A stretch of 64,000 nt of DNA from Ignavibacteriales bacterium (GTDB lineage Bacteria; Bacteroidota; Ignavibacteria; Ignavibacteriales; Ignavibacteriaceae), in assembly GCA_015709675.1 (NCBI GenBank), contig CP054182.1:310001-374000 (forward strand), written 5' to 3'. The notes under the pieces are model-generated. The model saw only the letters and a list, made by a program, of their open reading frames with translations. It was not told the DNA's origin and did no database searches. The position numbers and the translations under genes were made by a program. Positions within the stretch are counted from its first letter, which is position 1. Each line of letters begins with the position of its first letter. Shown piece by piece: positions 1 to 9,141 of the stretch.

Positions 1-1375
1 TCCACGGTCCTGTTATCGCCAGCGTAATACCGGGATTCTGTATGTTTACAAACAGCCATTTGCCGTCAGGTGAAAAACAGCAGCCGCAGAGTTCTTTTTC
101 ATTAAGAGCATTCTTGCCGAACTTAAAGATCTCTCCGGCGGGAGTTACGATATCCAGATACTGCACGCCGGGGCCATCCTCGCAGATCACCAGATCGCCG
201 TTTGGTGCAACAGTGATGTTATCAGCATTCTCAATTAAATCAGCGGAAGGGGATTCAATAAAGAGTTCAAGCCGTCCCGGTTTTTCCTTTTCTTTTGCCG
301 TGCCTTCATAGATACTCGGTATATACTTAAATATCTGGCCAACTTTTTTTGCTCCGCCGTTGGTGCAGGCAAAGAACACTGCATCGTTGCCGTACCACAT
401 TCCCTCTCCGCGGGCGAAGCGTGCTGCTCCTGCCGCATATCCGCGGTAGCGGAGATCATCTTTTGGTGCCTCAACATCATCAAGATCAATCCATTCTGTT
501 TCATATATCTCTCCCTGGGTAACCACTGCCCCTTCCCAGTTGCGGGTATCAAGTCCGGGCCTGCCTTTCACTGCAAGCGCCTGAAGTTTTCCTCCTGAGC
601 GGAGATTCTGCTTTTCATTCGGAATAAAACGGTAAAGCAGTCCGTCTCCAATATCTTCGGTCAGATAGACAACTGAGGAATAGGGGTCAACCGCGATCGC
701 CTCATGATTAAATCTTCCCATTTCCTTAATCGGATACGGTTCCGCAAGCGAGGGATTCATGGTCGCGGGCACTTCAAACACATATCCGTGGTCATGCTCG
801 TATATATCATCCTTCAGGATAACGGTTTCTTCGCAGGTAACCCAGGTGTTCCATGGTGTGGGGCCTCCGGCGCAGTTACGCAGAGTTCCGGCCAGACTCA
901 GGAATTCCTTCTCTTTTTCACCAGTTTCATTGTTAATAACTAATGTTGTGGTACCGCCGAGCGCCGGTTTTTTGCCCCGGGCGTAGTCGTAAAACCATTT
1001 TTTGTCCAGTTTCGGCAAAAGTTCGTTATCTGCCCCGAAAGCGCCGAGAGAGTTATCCGAAGTCGGGTTAATCTCATGATTCCGTATCAGGATGGTTCTG
1101 CCGTTCTCCCCTGGGAATGCAGCCATGCCGTCGGGCAGTCCGGGCACAATAAAGCCGTCTGACATCTTATCGCCGGAACGGGAAAGTATTTTATAGGTGA
1201 ATCCCTTAGGAAGATCAAACACTCCTTTGGGGTCCGGAATCAGCTCTCCATACCCAAGTGCCTGCCGTAACGGGGCCTGAGTAATAGCTGAGTATGCCAT
1301 CAGTTTGCTTAATCCGCTGAAACCCAGGGTTACCGCGGCAGCTCCTTTTAAGAAATTTCGCCGGGAAATTGACAC
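1..1375 (-). CDS. PhoX-like (DUF839) protein, Tat-exported, 3' end cut by window edge
   Basis: Reading leftward from a GTG at 1375 gives one open frame to the window edge (about 458 residues). An in-frame TAA lies six bases upstream of the GTG and a GGAG box precedes it, so GTG is the only reasonable start. The N-terminus carries a twin-arginine signal (SRRNFLKGAAAVTLGFSG), predicting export of a folded protein. Family signatures seen: NHEINP, GGTTTLV, NCAGGPTPWNTWVTCEE, YGNDAVFFACTNGG and near the end NPGITLAITGPW, which sits close to the C-terminus in PhoX relatives, so only a few residues should be missing. PhoX proteins are calcium/iron phosphatases; whether this one is an alkaline phosphatase or another DUF839 member cannot be decided here. 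It is divergent from the tricorn gene across about 244 bases. Confidence 0.88.
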   Translation of the reverse strand, partial: MSISRRNFLKGAAAVTLGFSGLSKLMAYSAITQAPLRQALGYGELIPDPKGVFDLPKGFTYKILSRSGDKMSDGFIVPGLPDGMAAFPGENGRTILIRNHEINPTSDNSLGAFGADNELLPKLDKKWFYDYARGKKPALGGTTTLVINNETGEKEKEFLSLAGTLRNCAGGPTPWNTWVTCEETVILKDDIYEHDHGYVFEVPATMNPSLAEPYPIKEMGRFNHEAIAVDPYSSVVYLTEDIGDGLLYRFIPNEKQNLRSGGKLQALAVKGRPGLDTRNWEGAVVTQGEIYETEWIDLDDVEAPKDDLRYRGYAAGAARFARGEGMWYGNDAVFFACTNGGAKKVGQIFKYIPSIYEGTAKEKEKPGRLELFIESPSADLIENADNITVAPNGDLVICEDGPGVQYLDIVTPAGEIFKFGKNALNEKELCGCCFSPDGKWLFVNIQNPGITLAITGPW

Positions 1376-1574
1376 GCTTTACATCTCCAATAATTATTTT
1401 ACGCAAGATACACAACTCCCCCAGATTGAAAAGGAAAAGAAGTGTTATATTTCCGTTATTTCCGCGCAAAAACCGCGTTTTATAATCCTCCGTCCGTCCC
1501 AATGTTCCCCCGTTCTTGTTTTTTCTCTTCCGGTTATCCTTTCCTTACCGGATAAAGTCTGTATTTTTGTTAAA

Positions 1575-1582
1575 TAACTTTG
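1575..1582 (+). promoter_or_regulatory. Possible Bacteroidota-type -7 promoter element (TAACTTTG)
   Basis: TAACTTTG matches the TAnnTTTG -7 consensus of Bacteroidota housekeeping promoters and lies 38 bases before the tricorn ATG. No clear TTG -33 box is seen at the usual spacing, so this is a weak call. Confidence 0.3.
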
Positions 1583-1619
1583 TTAATTCTTCTAAAAATA
1601 AAACAAACGGATAAACTCC

Positions 1620-4600
1620 ATGAAAAATTTCCCGGTAATGTTTTTCCTGCTGGTTCTTTCGGCAGGTACATTGTTTGCCCAGCAGCAGGAGGCGCGGTTG
1701 CTCCGCTTTCCCGCTATTCACGGCGATCAGATCGTGTTCACCTATGCTGGTGACCTCTATACTGTCAGTGCCTCAGGCGGAACCGCCCGTAAACTGACCA
1801 ATGATGAGGGTGTTGAGCTTTTCCCGAAATTCTCCCCGGATGGCAGGCAGATCGCTTTCACCGGCCAGTATGACGGAAACTCAGAAGTATATATAATCCC
1901 CGCCTCAGGCGGAGTGCCCAAGCGCGTCACCTGGACCGCCACTCTCGGAAGAGACGACGTGTCAGACAGAATGGGGCCTAACAACATTGTAATGGACTGG
2001 AAGAATAACGAGGAAATCCTCTTCCGCTCCCGCTGGCAGGAATTTAACGACTGGAAAGGCAAGCTTTACCTGGCAAAAACAGACGGCTCCATGGCTGAGC
2101 AGCTTCCTTTACCCCGCGGCGGATTCAGCAACTACTCCCCCGACGGCCAGAAACTCGTATATAACAGAATGTTCCGCGAATTCAGAACCTGGAAGCGCTA
2201 CCGCGGAGGTCAGGCAGATGAAGTGTGGATATATGACTTTAAGACAAAAAAGCATGAACAGCTGACCAATAACCCCGCGCAGGATATCATTCCGATGTGG
2301 GGCAGCAATAATAAAATCTATTTTATCTCCGACCGCGACAGCCGCATGAATCTCTTCTCCTATGATCTGGGAACCAAAGAGACCAAAAAACTGACCAATT
2401 ATGATGACTTTGACATTAAATACCCCTCTATGGGAGACAAAGCTCTCGTTTTTGAAAAAGGGGGATACATATACAAAATGGATCTGGCCTCAGAAAAGCC
2501 GGAAAAAGTAACCATTTATATCAATGAAGATTTCTCCTCAGGCAGGGGCGGATGGATTGATGTAAGCAAGAATGTTTACAACTTTGAAATTTCTCCCGAC
2601 GGCAAACGCGCGCTCTTTGGAGCGAGAGGCGAGCTGTTCACCGTTCCGGTAAAAAGCGGCCAGACCCGCAACCTGACCAACAGCTCAGGCGTTCATGAAA
2701 GAAATTCCAAATGGTCACCTGACGGAAAGTATATTGCATTCATCTCCGATGAAAGCGGCGAAGATGAAATTTACATCATTCCGCAGGATGGCAGGGGCGA
2801 AAAGATCCAGCTGACCAAAAATTCGAAGAACTATAAATATCAGATCCTCTGGTCCCCTGACAGCAAAAAAATTATGTGGGGAGACAGAAATCAGAGCATT
2901 CATTATGTTGATATTGAATCAAAATCAGTCACCAAAGTTGATGAGTCTCAGTACTGGGAAATCACTTCATATGACTGGTCCCCTGACAGCAGATGGATCA
3001 CCTATGGCAAACCTGTCAATGGCGATATCAACGGCGTCTATGTATATTCCCTTGATTCAAAGAAGAGCACGCTGGTTACGGATACCTGGCATAACGCATC
3101 AGGCCCGGCTTTCAGCGATGACGGAAAATATCTCTTCTTTACATCAGAAAGAACCTACAGCCCCACTTACGGCTGGACTGAATGGAATCATATATATTCA
3201 GACATGACAAAGATCTACTTTGTTACGCTGAGCAAGGATGCAAAATCCCCCTTCGAACCCAAGAGTGACGAAGTAACCATTAAGGATGATGCAAAGAAGG
3301 ACGAAAAGAAGGACGAAAAGAAAGATGATAAGAAAGCAGACGCGAAATCAGTAACCGTTGCCATTGATTTTGACGGCATCACTGACCGCGTTATTGAACT
3401 CCCCTCCCCGGCCGGACAGTTCTTTAACATCACTGTTACAGGAAGCAAAGTATATTACATGAAGCGCAAGAGCGGAGACCGCAGCGCCAAGATATGGATG
3501 TATGACCTCGAAAAACAAAAAGAAACCGAAATTACCGATGCCGGCGGATATGAAATCTCTGCCGATAAAAAGAAAATGCTCGTCGGTAATATGGGCAGTT
3601 ACTATATTATAGACCTCCCTTCGGCAAAAGCAGAACTGAAAGACAAACTTGACCTTTCAGACATGAAAATGAATCTTGACCGCAAAGCTGAGTGGACCCA
3701 GATATATAACGAAGCATGGCGCCAGATGCGCGACTTCTTCTACGCCCCGAATATGCACGGCGTTGACTGGGAAAAAATGAAGAAAACTTATGCTCCGCTG
3801 GTTGAGCACGTTAATCACCGCATTGATCTGACCTATATCATCGGCGAACTGATCGGTGAACTGAATGCTGGTCACGCCTATGTTGGCGGCGGCGACTACC
3901 CGAAAGCTGAAAGAATTAACCTCGGCCTCCTTGGCGCGCAGATTAACCGCGACGGCTCCGGCTATTACAAGATCAGCAAAATCTATAAAGGACGCAACTG
4001 GGATAAATCACTCCGTTCACCTCTGACTGAAATCGGCGTGAGCGCAAAAGAAGGTGATTTCATCGTTGCGGTTAACGGCGTTTCAACCAAAGGCATGAAG
4101 AATATCTACGAAGCACTGGTAGGCACTGCCGGCAAACAGGTAATGATCTCGCTTAACAGCAAAGCTTCTGAAGACGGCGCCCGCGAAGTGATTGTTATCC
4201 CCGTTGAGAGCGAACATGATCTTCTCTATTATAACTGGGTGCAGAACAATATCGAGAAAGTATCAAAAGCCACCGACGGAAAAGTAGGATATATACACAT
4301 CCCTGATATGGGTGTCCCTGGTCTTAACGAATTCGTTAAGTACTATTATCCTCAGCTTGAAAAAGAAGGTCTCATCATTGACGTTCGCGGCAATGGCGGC
4401 GGAAACGTATCCCCGATGATTATTGAACGCTTTCAGAGAAAACTCACCATGGTTGATATGGCAAGAAACGGTATGCCGGGCACCAATCCAAGCGGAATGC
4501 ACTTCGGACCTAAAGTAGCACTTGCTGATGAGTTCTCAGCATCAGACGGAGATATCTTCTCCTACCGCTTTAAGTTCCACAAACTCGGAAAGCTGATCGG

Positions 4601-4883
4601 AAAACGCACCTGGGGCGGCGTTGTGGGAATCCGCGGAACCCTGCCGTTTGTTGACGGCGGTTTCCTGAACAGGCCGGAATTCAGCCGCTATGATGTGGAT
4701 GGCAAAGAGTGGATTATGGAAGGATACGGAGTTGATCCCGATATCTATGTTGATAATGATCCGGCTCTTGAGTTCGAAGGCATTGACCAGCAGCTTGACC
4801 GCGCGATTGAAGAAATCAAGCTTGAGCTGAAAAACAGAACCAAGCTTCCTGAACCGCCTCCTTATCCTAATAAGAGCAAGTAA
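1620..4883 (+). CDS. Tricorn protease homologue (S41 family), secreted
   Basis: A 1087-residue protein with a cleavable signal peptide (about residues 1-20), close in size to archaeal tricorn (about 1070). Order: TolB/WD40-like propeller repeats with repeated SPDG/SPDS motifs (about 25-550), a K/D/E-rich linker (about 555-580), a second propeller (about 585-690), a helical bundle, a PDZ domain (about 775-860) and an S41 catalytic domain. By alignment to tricorn motifs the catalytic set is His752 (NAGHAYVGG), Ser975 (SASDGD) and Glu1034 (MEGYGVDPD). The serine that precedes the histidine in archaeal tricorn is Gly751 here. It probably degrades peptides in the periplasm or outside the cell. It is monocistronic, followed by a good terminator and divergent from the PhoX-like gene. 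The linker DNA consists of short near-exact repeats (gaaaagaaggac), suggesting expansion by slippage. Confidence 0.93.
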   Translation: MKNFPVMFFLLVLSAGTLFAQQQEARLLRFPAIHGDQIVFTYAGDLYTVSASGGTARKLTNDEGVELFPKFSPDGRQIAFTGQYDGNSEVYIIPASGGVPKRVTWTATLGRDDVSDRMGPNNIVMDWKNNEEILFRSRWQEFNDWKGKLYLAKTDGSMAEQLPLPRGGFSNYSPDGQKLVYNRMFREFRTWKRYRGGQADEVWIYDFKTKKHEQLTNNPAQDIIPMWGSNNKIYFISDRDSRMNLFSYDLGTKETKKLTNYDDFDIKYPSMGDKALVFEKGGYIYKMDLASEKPEKVTIYINEDFSSGRGGWIDVSKNVYNFEISPDGKRALFGARGELFTVPVKSGQTRNLTNSSGVHERNSKWSPDGKYIAFISDESGEDEIYIIPQDGRGEKIQLTKNSKNYKYQILWSPDSKKIMWGDRNQSIHYVDIESKSVTKVDESQYWEITSYDWSPDSRWITYGKPVNGDINGVYVYSLDSKKSTLVTDTWHNASGPAFSDDGKYLFFTSERTYSPTYGWTEWNHIYSDMTKIYFVTLSKDAKSPFEPKSDEVTIKDDAKKDEKKDEKKDDKKADAKSVTVAIDFDGITDRVIELPSPAGQFFNITVTGSKVYYMKRKSGDRSAKIWMYDLEKQKETEITDAGGYEISADKKKMLVGNMGSYYIIDLPSAKAELKDKLDLSDMKMNLDRKAEWTQIYNEAWRQMRDFFYAPNMHGVDWEKMKKTYAPLVEHVNHRIDLTYIIGELIGELNAGHAYVGGGDYPKAERINLGLLGAQINRDGSGYYKISKIYKGRNWDKSLRSPLTEIGVSAKEGDFIVAVNGVSTKGMKNIYEALVGTAGKQVMISLNSKASEDGAREVIVIPVESEHDLLYYNWVQNNIEKVSKATDGKVGYIHIPDMGVPGLNEFVKYYYPQLEKEGLIIDVRGNGGGNVSPMIIERFQRKLTMVDMARNGMPGTNPSGMHFGPKVALADEFSASDGDIFSYRFKFHKLGKLIGKRTWGGVVGIRGTLPFVDGGFLNRPEFSRYDVDGKEWIMEGYGVDPDIYVDNDPALEFEGIDQQLDRAIEEIKLELKNRTKLPEPPPYPNKSK

Positions 4884-4904
4884 TCAGCGGTTACTGATTT
4901 ATAC

Positions 4905-4938
4905 AAGCCCTGCCGGTGAAAACCGGCGGGGCTTTTTT
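4905..4938 (+). terminator. Rho-independent terminator of the tricorn gene
   Basis: AAGCCCTGCCGG pairs with CCGGCGGGGCTT (one G-U pair) around a four-base loop, followed by a run of Ts, 21 bases after the tricorn stop. Confidence 0.88.
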
Positions 4939-4957
4939 GTATATATAAAATTATTTT

Positions 4958-5121
4958 TTGTAGGGACAGCTCGCGAGCTGTCCTATACCCGTTAATGTTA
5001 TTGAGATAAAACTTCCTCTGCCTTCGTTAGGACAGGTCACGACCTGTACCTACGGTTCTAAAATTCAACACAAGAAATTTGTAGGGACAGCTCGCGAGCT
5101 GTCCTATACCCGTTAATGTTA
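4958..5121. repeat. Palindromic intergenic repeats (three copies, two identical)
   Basis: Two identical 43-base copies (4958-5000 and 5079-5121) each contain the perfect palindrome GACAGCTCGCGAGCTGTC. Between them (about 5028-5053) is a related palindrome with other arms: ACAGGTC, two bases, GACCTGT. All share the outer frame TAGG.AC...GT.CCTA. They sit between the 3' ends of two convergent genes. Related elements occur at 28585, 38133 and 43225. Confidence 0.85.
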
Positions 5122-5150
5122 GGCCACTAATTACTATACAAGAAAACGAA

Positions 5151-5849
5151 TCACGAAGTATAAATCAAATACACACCACCCAGAATAACAAGAATCCCGC
5201 ATATCCGTTTGATCCAGAGAATGACATTTGACCCTTCCGCCCAGTTCATATAACTCTGCACTTTGCCCGCAAGCGTTCCGGCTCCGGCAATCACTGCGCA
5301 ATGGCCCGTTGCGAATGCGGCAAGCAGCAATATGGAGGTGAGATACTCTGTCTGTGCAGTCTGGAATACAACACCCAGCACCGGCGCCATATAAGCAAAA
5401 GTGCACGGACCAAGAGCGATACCAAAAATCAAACCAAGCAGCAGGGGAGCAAGAAGCCCTTCAGCTTTTGTTTTGCCAAACCCTATAGCGTTAAAGTTAA
5501 CAGAGATAATATCAAGAAGATAAAGGCCTGTGAGAAAGAAAATAAGCGCTACAAAATAATTTCCGTATTCACCCACATCACCCATCAGCCGGCCGAGTGA
5601 GGCAGTAATTAATCCTATCGCTGCAATTGTGATCAGAATTCCGAGAGAAAATACCAGCGCTATGACAAATACCCGTTTTGTTTTTAGTCTGCCCCGGGAT
5701 GTTATATATCCGATGACCAGCGGAATGCTCGACAAATGGCAGGGTGAAAGGATAATACTCAGCACACCCCAGGCAAATGATGCGGCGACAGCAAGCCAGA
5801 CCGATTGGGTCATTGCCTGGTATAGGGCCGTAAACAGTTCCTCTAGCAT
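5151..5849 (-). CDS. ccdA: CcdA/DsbD-type transmembrane thiol-disulfide transporter
   Basis: A 232-residue, strongly hydrophobic protein with about six membrane segments. The two cysteines of the CcdA core are present in their conserved contexts, Cys37 (ILSPCHLSS) and Cys149 (ALGPCTFAY). CcdA proteins pass reducing equivalents from cytoplasmic thioredoxin to thioredoxin-fold proteins outside the membrane. It is the last gene of the ArsR-led operon, 31 bases after a secreted CIPC thioredoxin-like protein that is its likely partner. Confidence 0.92.
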   Translation of the reverse strand: MLEELFTALYQAMTQSVWLAVAASFAWGVLSIILSPCHLSSIPLVIGYITSRGRLKTKRVFVIALVFSLGILITIAAIGLITASLGRLMGDVGEYGNYFVALIFFLTGLYLLDIISVNFNAIGFGKTKAEGLLAPLLLGLIFGIALGPCTFAYMAPVLGVVFQTAQTEYLTSILLLAAFATGHCAVIAGAGTLAGKVQSYMNWAEGSNVILWIKRICGILVILGGVYLIYTS

Positions 5850-5880
5850 TGCGAAGATCTTTTATTCAATGATATATCTT

Positions 5881-6258
5881 TCAGACGGCAGGCCTTAGTC
5901 CCTTGCTCTTCAGAATTTTATCAATCTCCTCCTCCGGATAAAATCCCTCATGACGGTGAAACTCTTTGCCGTTTTTGTCAAGAAAAACCTGCGTCGGAAT
6001 CAGCCGGATTTTATACATTGAAGCATAGTGCTTCTGTTCTTTTGTCCAGACATCATAAAAAATCACCTTAATTTGAGAACCGTACCGCTTCTCCAGTGAT
6101 TTCATAACGGGGACCATCTGCTTGCAGGGAATACAGTTTACAGATCCAAGCTCAATAAAGGTTACCAGAGGTTTGTCATCTTTCCTTAGTGTTGCTTCGG
6201 CTTCATCCTGCTGAAGCGGCAGCAATGCCAAAAGAATGAGGAATACAACTTTTTTCAT
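5881..6258 (-). CDS. Thioredoxin-family protein, exported (CIPC)
   Basis: A 125-residue protein with an N-terminal hydrophobic signal (about residues 1-16) and a thioredoxin fold. The active site is Cys42-Ile-Pro-Cys45 in the context GSVNCIPCKQM, and a cis-proline motif IPTQVF follows at the usual distance. A charged stretch after it (GKEFHRHEGF) matches periplasmic thioredoxins of the TlpA/DsbD-C type. Being exported and adjacent to ccdA, it is the natural acceptor of electrons from CcdA. The upstream small thioredoxin gene ends only 3 bases before its start, indicating translational coupling. Confidence 0.9.
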   Translation of the reverse strand: MKKVVFLILLALLPLQQDEAEATLRKDDKPLVTFIELGSVNCIPCKQMVPVMKSLEKRYGSQIKVIFYDVWTKEQKHYASMYKIRLIPTQVFLDKNGKEFHRHEGFYPEEEIDKILKSKGLRPAV

Positions 6259-6261
6259 ACT

Positions 6262-6498
6262 CTATCCTTTCAGCCAGTTTAACAGCTGAGCTTCTTTAGG
6301 AATAACGCCATAGCTTACAACTTTTTCATTCACCACAAGACCGGGAGTCATCATTATTCCGTACTCAACCATTTGGTTAATATCTGTAACCTTCTCAACA
6401 ATTGCATCTATCTGATGCTTTTCGATAAGCGCGCGGACGTTAGCTTCGAGTGTGTGGCACTTTTTGCATCCCGTGCCTAATATTTTAACTGAAATCAT
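6262..6498 (-). CDS. Small thioredoxin-like protein, MTH895/TM0996 type (CKKC)
   Basis: A 78-residue cytoplasmic protein. The active site Cys11-Lys-Lys-Cys14 lies right after the first strand (ILGTGCKKC), and MMTPGLVVN supplies the cis-proline segment. This is the MTH895/TM0996 family of minimal redox proteins, common next to CSC-type permeases and in arsenic/metal resistance loci. It is a paralogue of the gene at 7181-7423 in the same operon, with the same MMTPGLVVN block. Confidence 0.92.
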   Translation of the reverse strand: MISVKILGTGCKKCHTLEANVRALIEKHQIDAIVEKVTDINQMVEYGIMMTPGLVVNEKVVSYGVIPKEAQLLNWLKG

Positions 6499-6515
6499 AG
6501 TAATAGTCTGCTGAT

Positions 6516-7142
6516 TTATAAATGTGATGTGATATACTCTTCAAGGAGCGCTTTCATGTTTTCGTCGTAGACAATCTTGTGCATCAGGCGGTTATCACCG
6601 TCAAAAAGCAGAACGGTCGGTGTAAACAATGCATCGTAGAATATCTGGAGATCGCAGTTATCGTAACTATCAATAATCCAGTAGTACATGGAATGTCTCC
6701 TGCCGAAATCAATTATATCAAGGCTCTGCTTCCTTGCCATCTCCATCGTGCAGGGGCAGGAAAGCGAGGCACTGAAAAGAATAATTTTGATGCCCCGGTG
6801 ATTAAAGAACTCATCATAACCAGCCTGATAAAACATCGCGGAGAACTGCAGGTACCACAGATTAAACAGTACCAGAGATGAATCTGTTGTAATCATTTTT
6901 GAAGCAGTTTGATATCCTTCCAGATCTCTGATAAGCGAATCAATTTTTTGATTCTCATCCTCAGCGGCTGATAAAGCCAGGAGGTGTGAAGAAAGCCCGG
7001 TAAGTTTTTCTTCAGCAGAAGGTTCATACCGGGAAAGTGAGAGGAAATAATCCCCGGCTTTTTCCTTGATGCTGCTGTAACTCTGTGCAGGCATGAGGCA
7101 CTGCATGAGAAGTATTAATGCACTGATAATGCGTAGTTTCAT
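6516..7142 (-). CDS. Exported thioredoxin-fold protein with a CPC motif
   Basis: A 208-residue protein with an N-terminal signal (about residues 1-19). Residues 20-115 are mostly helical and unrecognised. From about 118 a thioredoxin-like fold can be traced: strand IKIILFSA, then Cys129-Pro-Cys131 in SLSCPCTME, a strand YYWIIDSYD, and a cis-proline candidate FTPTVLLFDG. The active site is thus CxC instead of CxxC, which usually changes redox potential. The family is not one I can name. Its position between two small CxxC thioredoxins argues that it works in the same electron relay outside the inner membrane. Confidence 0.78.
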   Translation of the reverse strand: MKLRIISALILLMQCLMPAQSYSSIKEKAGDYFLSLSRYEPSAEEKLTGLSSHLLALSAAEDENQKIDSLIRDLEGYQTASKMITTDSSLVLFNLWYLQFSAMFYQAGYDEFFNHRGIKIILFSASLSCPCTMEMARKQSLDIIDFGRRHSMYYWIIDSYDNCDLQIFYDALFTPTVLLFDGDNRLMHKIVYDENMKALLEEYITSHL

Positions 7143-7180
7143 GGGAGAAGCAAATATCGCGCTGATCTCAGTTTCACAGT

Positions 7181-7423
7181 TTAAACCATTTCCGTCAGCC
7201 AGTGAGTAAGTGTCGATTTAACAGGGATTTTCCCGCTGACAAGCACTTTGCCGTTCACCACTAAGCCTGGTGTCATCATAATGCCAAAATCTGCAAATTT
7301 TTCCCGGTCAGTTATTTTTTCTATCTGTGCTTCAAGATTGTTTTCAGTAACTACTTCTTTAACCAGCCCTTCAAGTCTCACGCAGTTTGCGCATCCCGGA
7401 CCTAATACTTTAATGTCTAACAT
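7181..7423 (-). CDS. Small thioredoxin-like protein, MTH895/TM0996 type (CANC)
   Basis: An 80-residue protein. The open frame extends further upstream into the permease gene, but the ATG at 7423 follows a good AAGGA ribosome site and gives a family-length protein starting just before the first strand, so the long version is rejected. The active site is Cys11-Ala-Asn-Cys14 (VLGPGCANC) with MMTPGLVVN as cis-proline segment. It immediately follows the permease gene, the standard arrangement for this family, and presumably exchanges thiols with the permease's cytoplasmic face or its cargo. Confidence 0.92.
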   Translation of the reverse strand: MLDIKVLGPGCANCVRLEGLVKEVVTENNLEAQIEKITDREKFADFGIMMTPGLVVNGKVLVSGKIPVKSTLTHWLTEMV

Positions 7424-7464
7424 GATCTTTTCCTTTAAATATATAAGTCTAATAATTTCTGCTG

Positions 7465-8769
7465 CTAAAAAAATGCTCCAAACACCATTCCGCTTATGGT
7501 AGCCATAACTACTACCAGCGACACATATACAACGGTTTTTTGCGTTCCGATAACGCTTTGTATAACCAGCATGTTCGGAAGTGAAAGTGCCGGACCCGCA
7601 AGCAGAAGTGCGAGCGCCGGGCCTTTGCCCATACCGCTGTTCAGAAGCCCCTGAATGATGGGGATTTCCGTCAGCGTCGCGAAATACATAAATGCTCCGG
7701 CGAAGGATGCAAAAAAGTTTGCCCAGACTGAGTTTCCGCCGAGTAAACTTTGTATCCATTCCTTCGGAATAATTCCGCCGTTTCCTTCAGCGCTTCCGAG
7801 AAAAAATCCGGCAACCAAAACACCTGCACCCAGCAGCGGCATAATCTGGCGTGCAAAGCCCCATGTCTCGCCAAGCCACTGATTTGGTTCATCCTTGCTC
7901 AGGCTGAGCGCAATAGTTGTGGCAATGACTGCGGTTATGAAAGGAACTTCCGGAGTATCATAAAAAAAGTAACCCGCCAGGGTGACAAGCAGCGTCCCGG
8001 CAATAACATGCCATTTGTTTATTTTGATGATATATATCATTGAAGCGGCAAAGGCAAGTCCGAATGCAGCCGTGATGAACCACTTAGCGGCGAACATATA
8101 ATACCAGAAGCCCCCGGTATCACCGGCTGGTTTTCCCCAGTTTACAAATACCAGAATGGCAACAAGGATGAAAAAATGAAGTGTGATCTGCCAGAACGGC
8201 CGTTCCTCCTCAATTTCGGGCAGCAATAACTGCGCCGCTGACTTTTCCTTTTCTTCATCACGGTATATATAGGCCATAATCGAGCCGATCACGATGCTGA
8301 AGGTGACTGCGCCTATAACGCGGGCAACGCCAAGCTCAAAACCCAGGATGCGCGCGGTGAGTATAATAGCAAGGATATTGATAGCCGGTCCTGAATAGAG
8401 AAATGCTATAGCCGGCCCCAGCCCCGCGCCCCGCTTGTGAATGCTTGAGAAAAGCGGAAGGATAGTGCACGAACAGACAGCAAGCACCGTTCCGGATACC
8501 GCTGCAACGGAATATGCTGCCCACCTCTTTGCTTTTGCGCCGAAGTATTTTATTACAGCATTCTGGCTGATAAATACTGCTATTACTCCGGCGATGAAGA
8601 ATGCCGGAACCAGGCAGAGAAGAACATGCTCCCGGGCATACCACTTTGCAAGTGAAAAGGCATCAATGACCGCATTCCTGAAGACCTCCCCTTCAACAGG
8701 CATGAAATAAGCAAAGAGGAAAAATCCTGTTATCCAGAGAAACGATTTGTATTGTGCTTTCCAGTCCAT
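7465..8769 (-). CDS. CSC-type permease (DUF318/ArsP/SO_0444-like)
   Basis: A 434-residue polytopic membrane protein. The hallmark Cys99-Ser-Cys101 lies in AVCSCTILPLF, followed by HKRGAGLGPAIAFLYSGPA, and a second half-repeat contains TEIPIIQGLL and AGPALSLPNML. This architecture is shared by ArsP (trivalent organoarsenical efflux) and SO_0444-type metal exporters; which substrate is moved here cannot be read from sequence. Cysteines in the membrane core fit a soft metal(loid) ligand. It is the first structural gene after the ArsR-like regulator (60-base gap) and is followed by four thioredoxin-fold genes and ccdA. Confidence 0.9.
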   Translation of the reverse strand: MDWKAQYKSFLWITGFFLFAYFMPVEGEVFRNAVIDAFSLAKWYAREHVLLCLVPAFFIAGVIAVFISQNAVIKYFGAKAKRWAAYSVAAVSGTVLAVCSCTILPLFSSIHKRGAGLGPAIAFLYSGPAINILAIILTARILGFELGVARVIGAVTFSIVIGSIMAYIYRDEEKEKSAAQLLLPEIEEERPFWQITLHFFILVAILVFVNWGKPAGDTGGFWYYMFAAKWFITAAFGLAFAASMIYIIKINKWHVIAGTLLVTLAGYFFYDTPEVPFITAVIATTIALSLSKDEPNQWLGETWGFARQIMPLLGAGVLVAGFFLGSAEGNGGIIPKEWIQSLLGGNSVWANFFASFAGAFMYFATLTEIPIIQGLLNSGMGKGPALALLLAGPALSLPNMLVIQSVIGTQKTVVYVSLVVVMATISGMVFGAFF

Positions 8770-8829
8770 CCGAGATGCCGGTTTCTGATTAAAAAATTTG
8801 TTAAAGTATCTTTTCGTCCCCGGCCTTAT

Positions 8830-9141
8830 TTATCCGGTACTTTGCAGATCGTCCTGATGAAGTGTTTTTTCCGCTTTATCGAGGAGATCCAGAATCAGCG
8901 GATCTGCAATTTTATAGTTGGTTCTGACTCCGTCTTTCCATCGGATGAGAACTCCGGCATCGGCCAGGGTGCTCAGGTGACGGGAAAGATTGGACTGCTC
9001 AAGATTAAGCTTATTCTGCATTTCGCAGGCACAGAGTACAGGATCCTGGCGAAGGAGGTTGAGAATTCTTATCCGGTTGGGCTGCCCCAGAGCCAGAAAA
9101 AGTTCAGCGATTTTATGTTCATTATATGTATTCATGCTCAT
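8830..9141 (-). CDS. ArsR/SmtB-family metalloregulator
   Basis: A 103-residue winged-helix protein with the ArsR core ALGQPNRIRILNLL and recognition helix LEQSNLSRHLSTLADAGVL. Cys37-Ala-Cys39-Glu sits at the start of the first HTH helix, equivalent to the ELCVCD metal/arsenite site of ArsR. Such repressors leave DNA when the metal(loid) binds. It heads the permease-thioredoxin-CcdA operon and should autoregulate. The start is uncertain: ATGs at 9141 and 9135 both fit, neither has a Shine-Dalgarno, and both lie inside a palindrome likely to be the operator. Confidence 0.93.
   Translation of the reverse strand: MSMNTYNEHKIAELFLALGQPNRIRILNLLRQDPVLCACEMQNKLNLEQSNLSRHLSTLADAGVLIRWKDGVRTNYKIADPLILDLLDKAEKTLHQDDLQSTG

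Noticed and set aside
7424-7759. Upstream extension of the CANC thioredoxin frame
   Set aside because: It overlaps the permease gene and gives non-thioredoxin residues; the ATG at 7423 has a good ribosome site.
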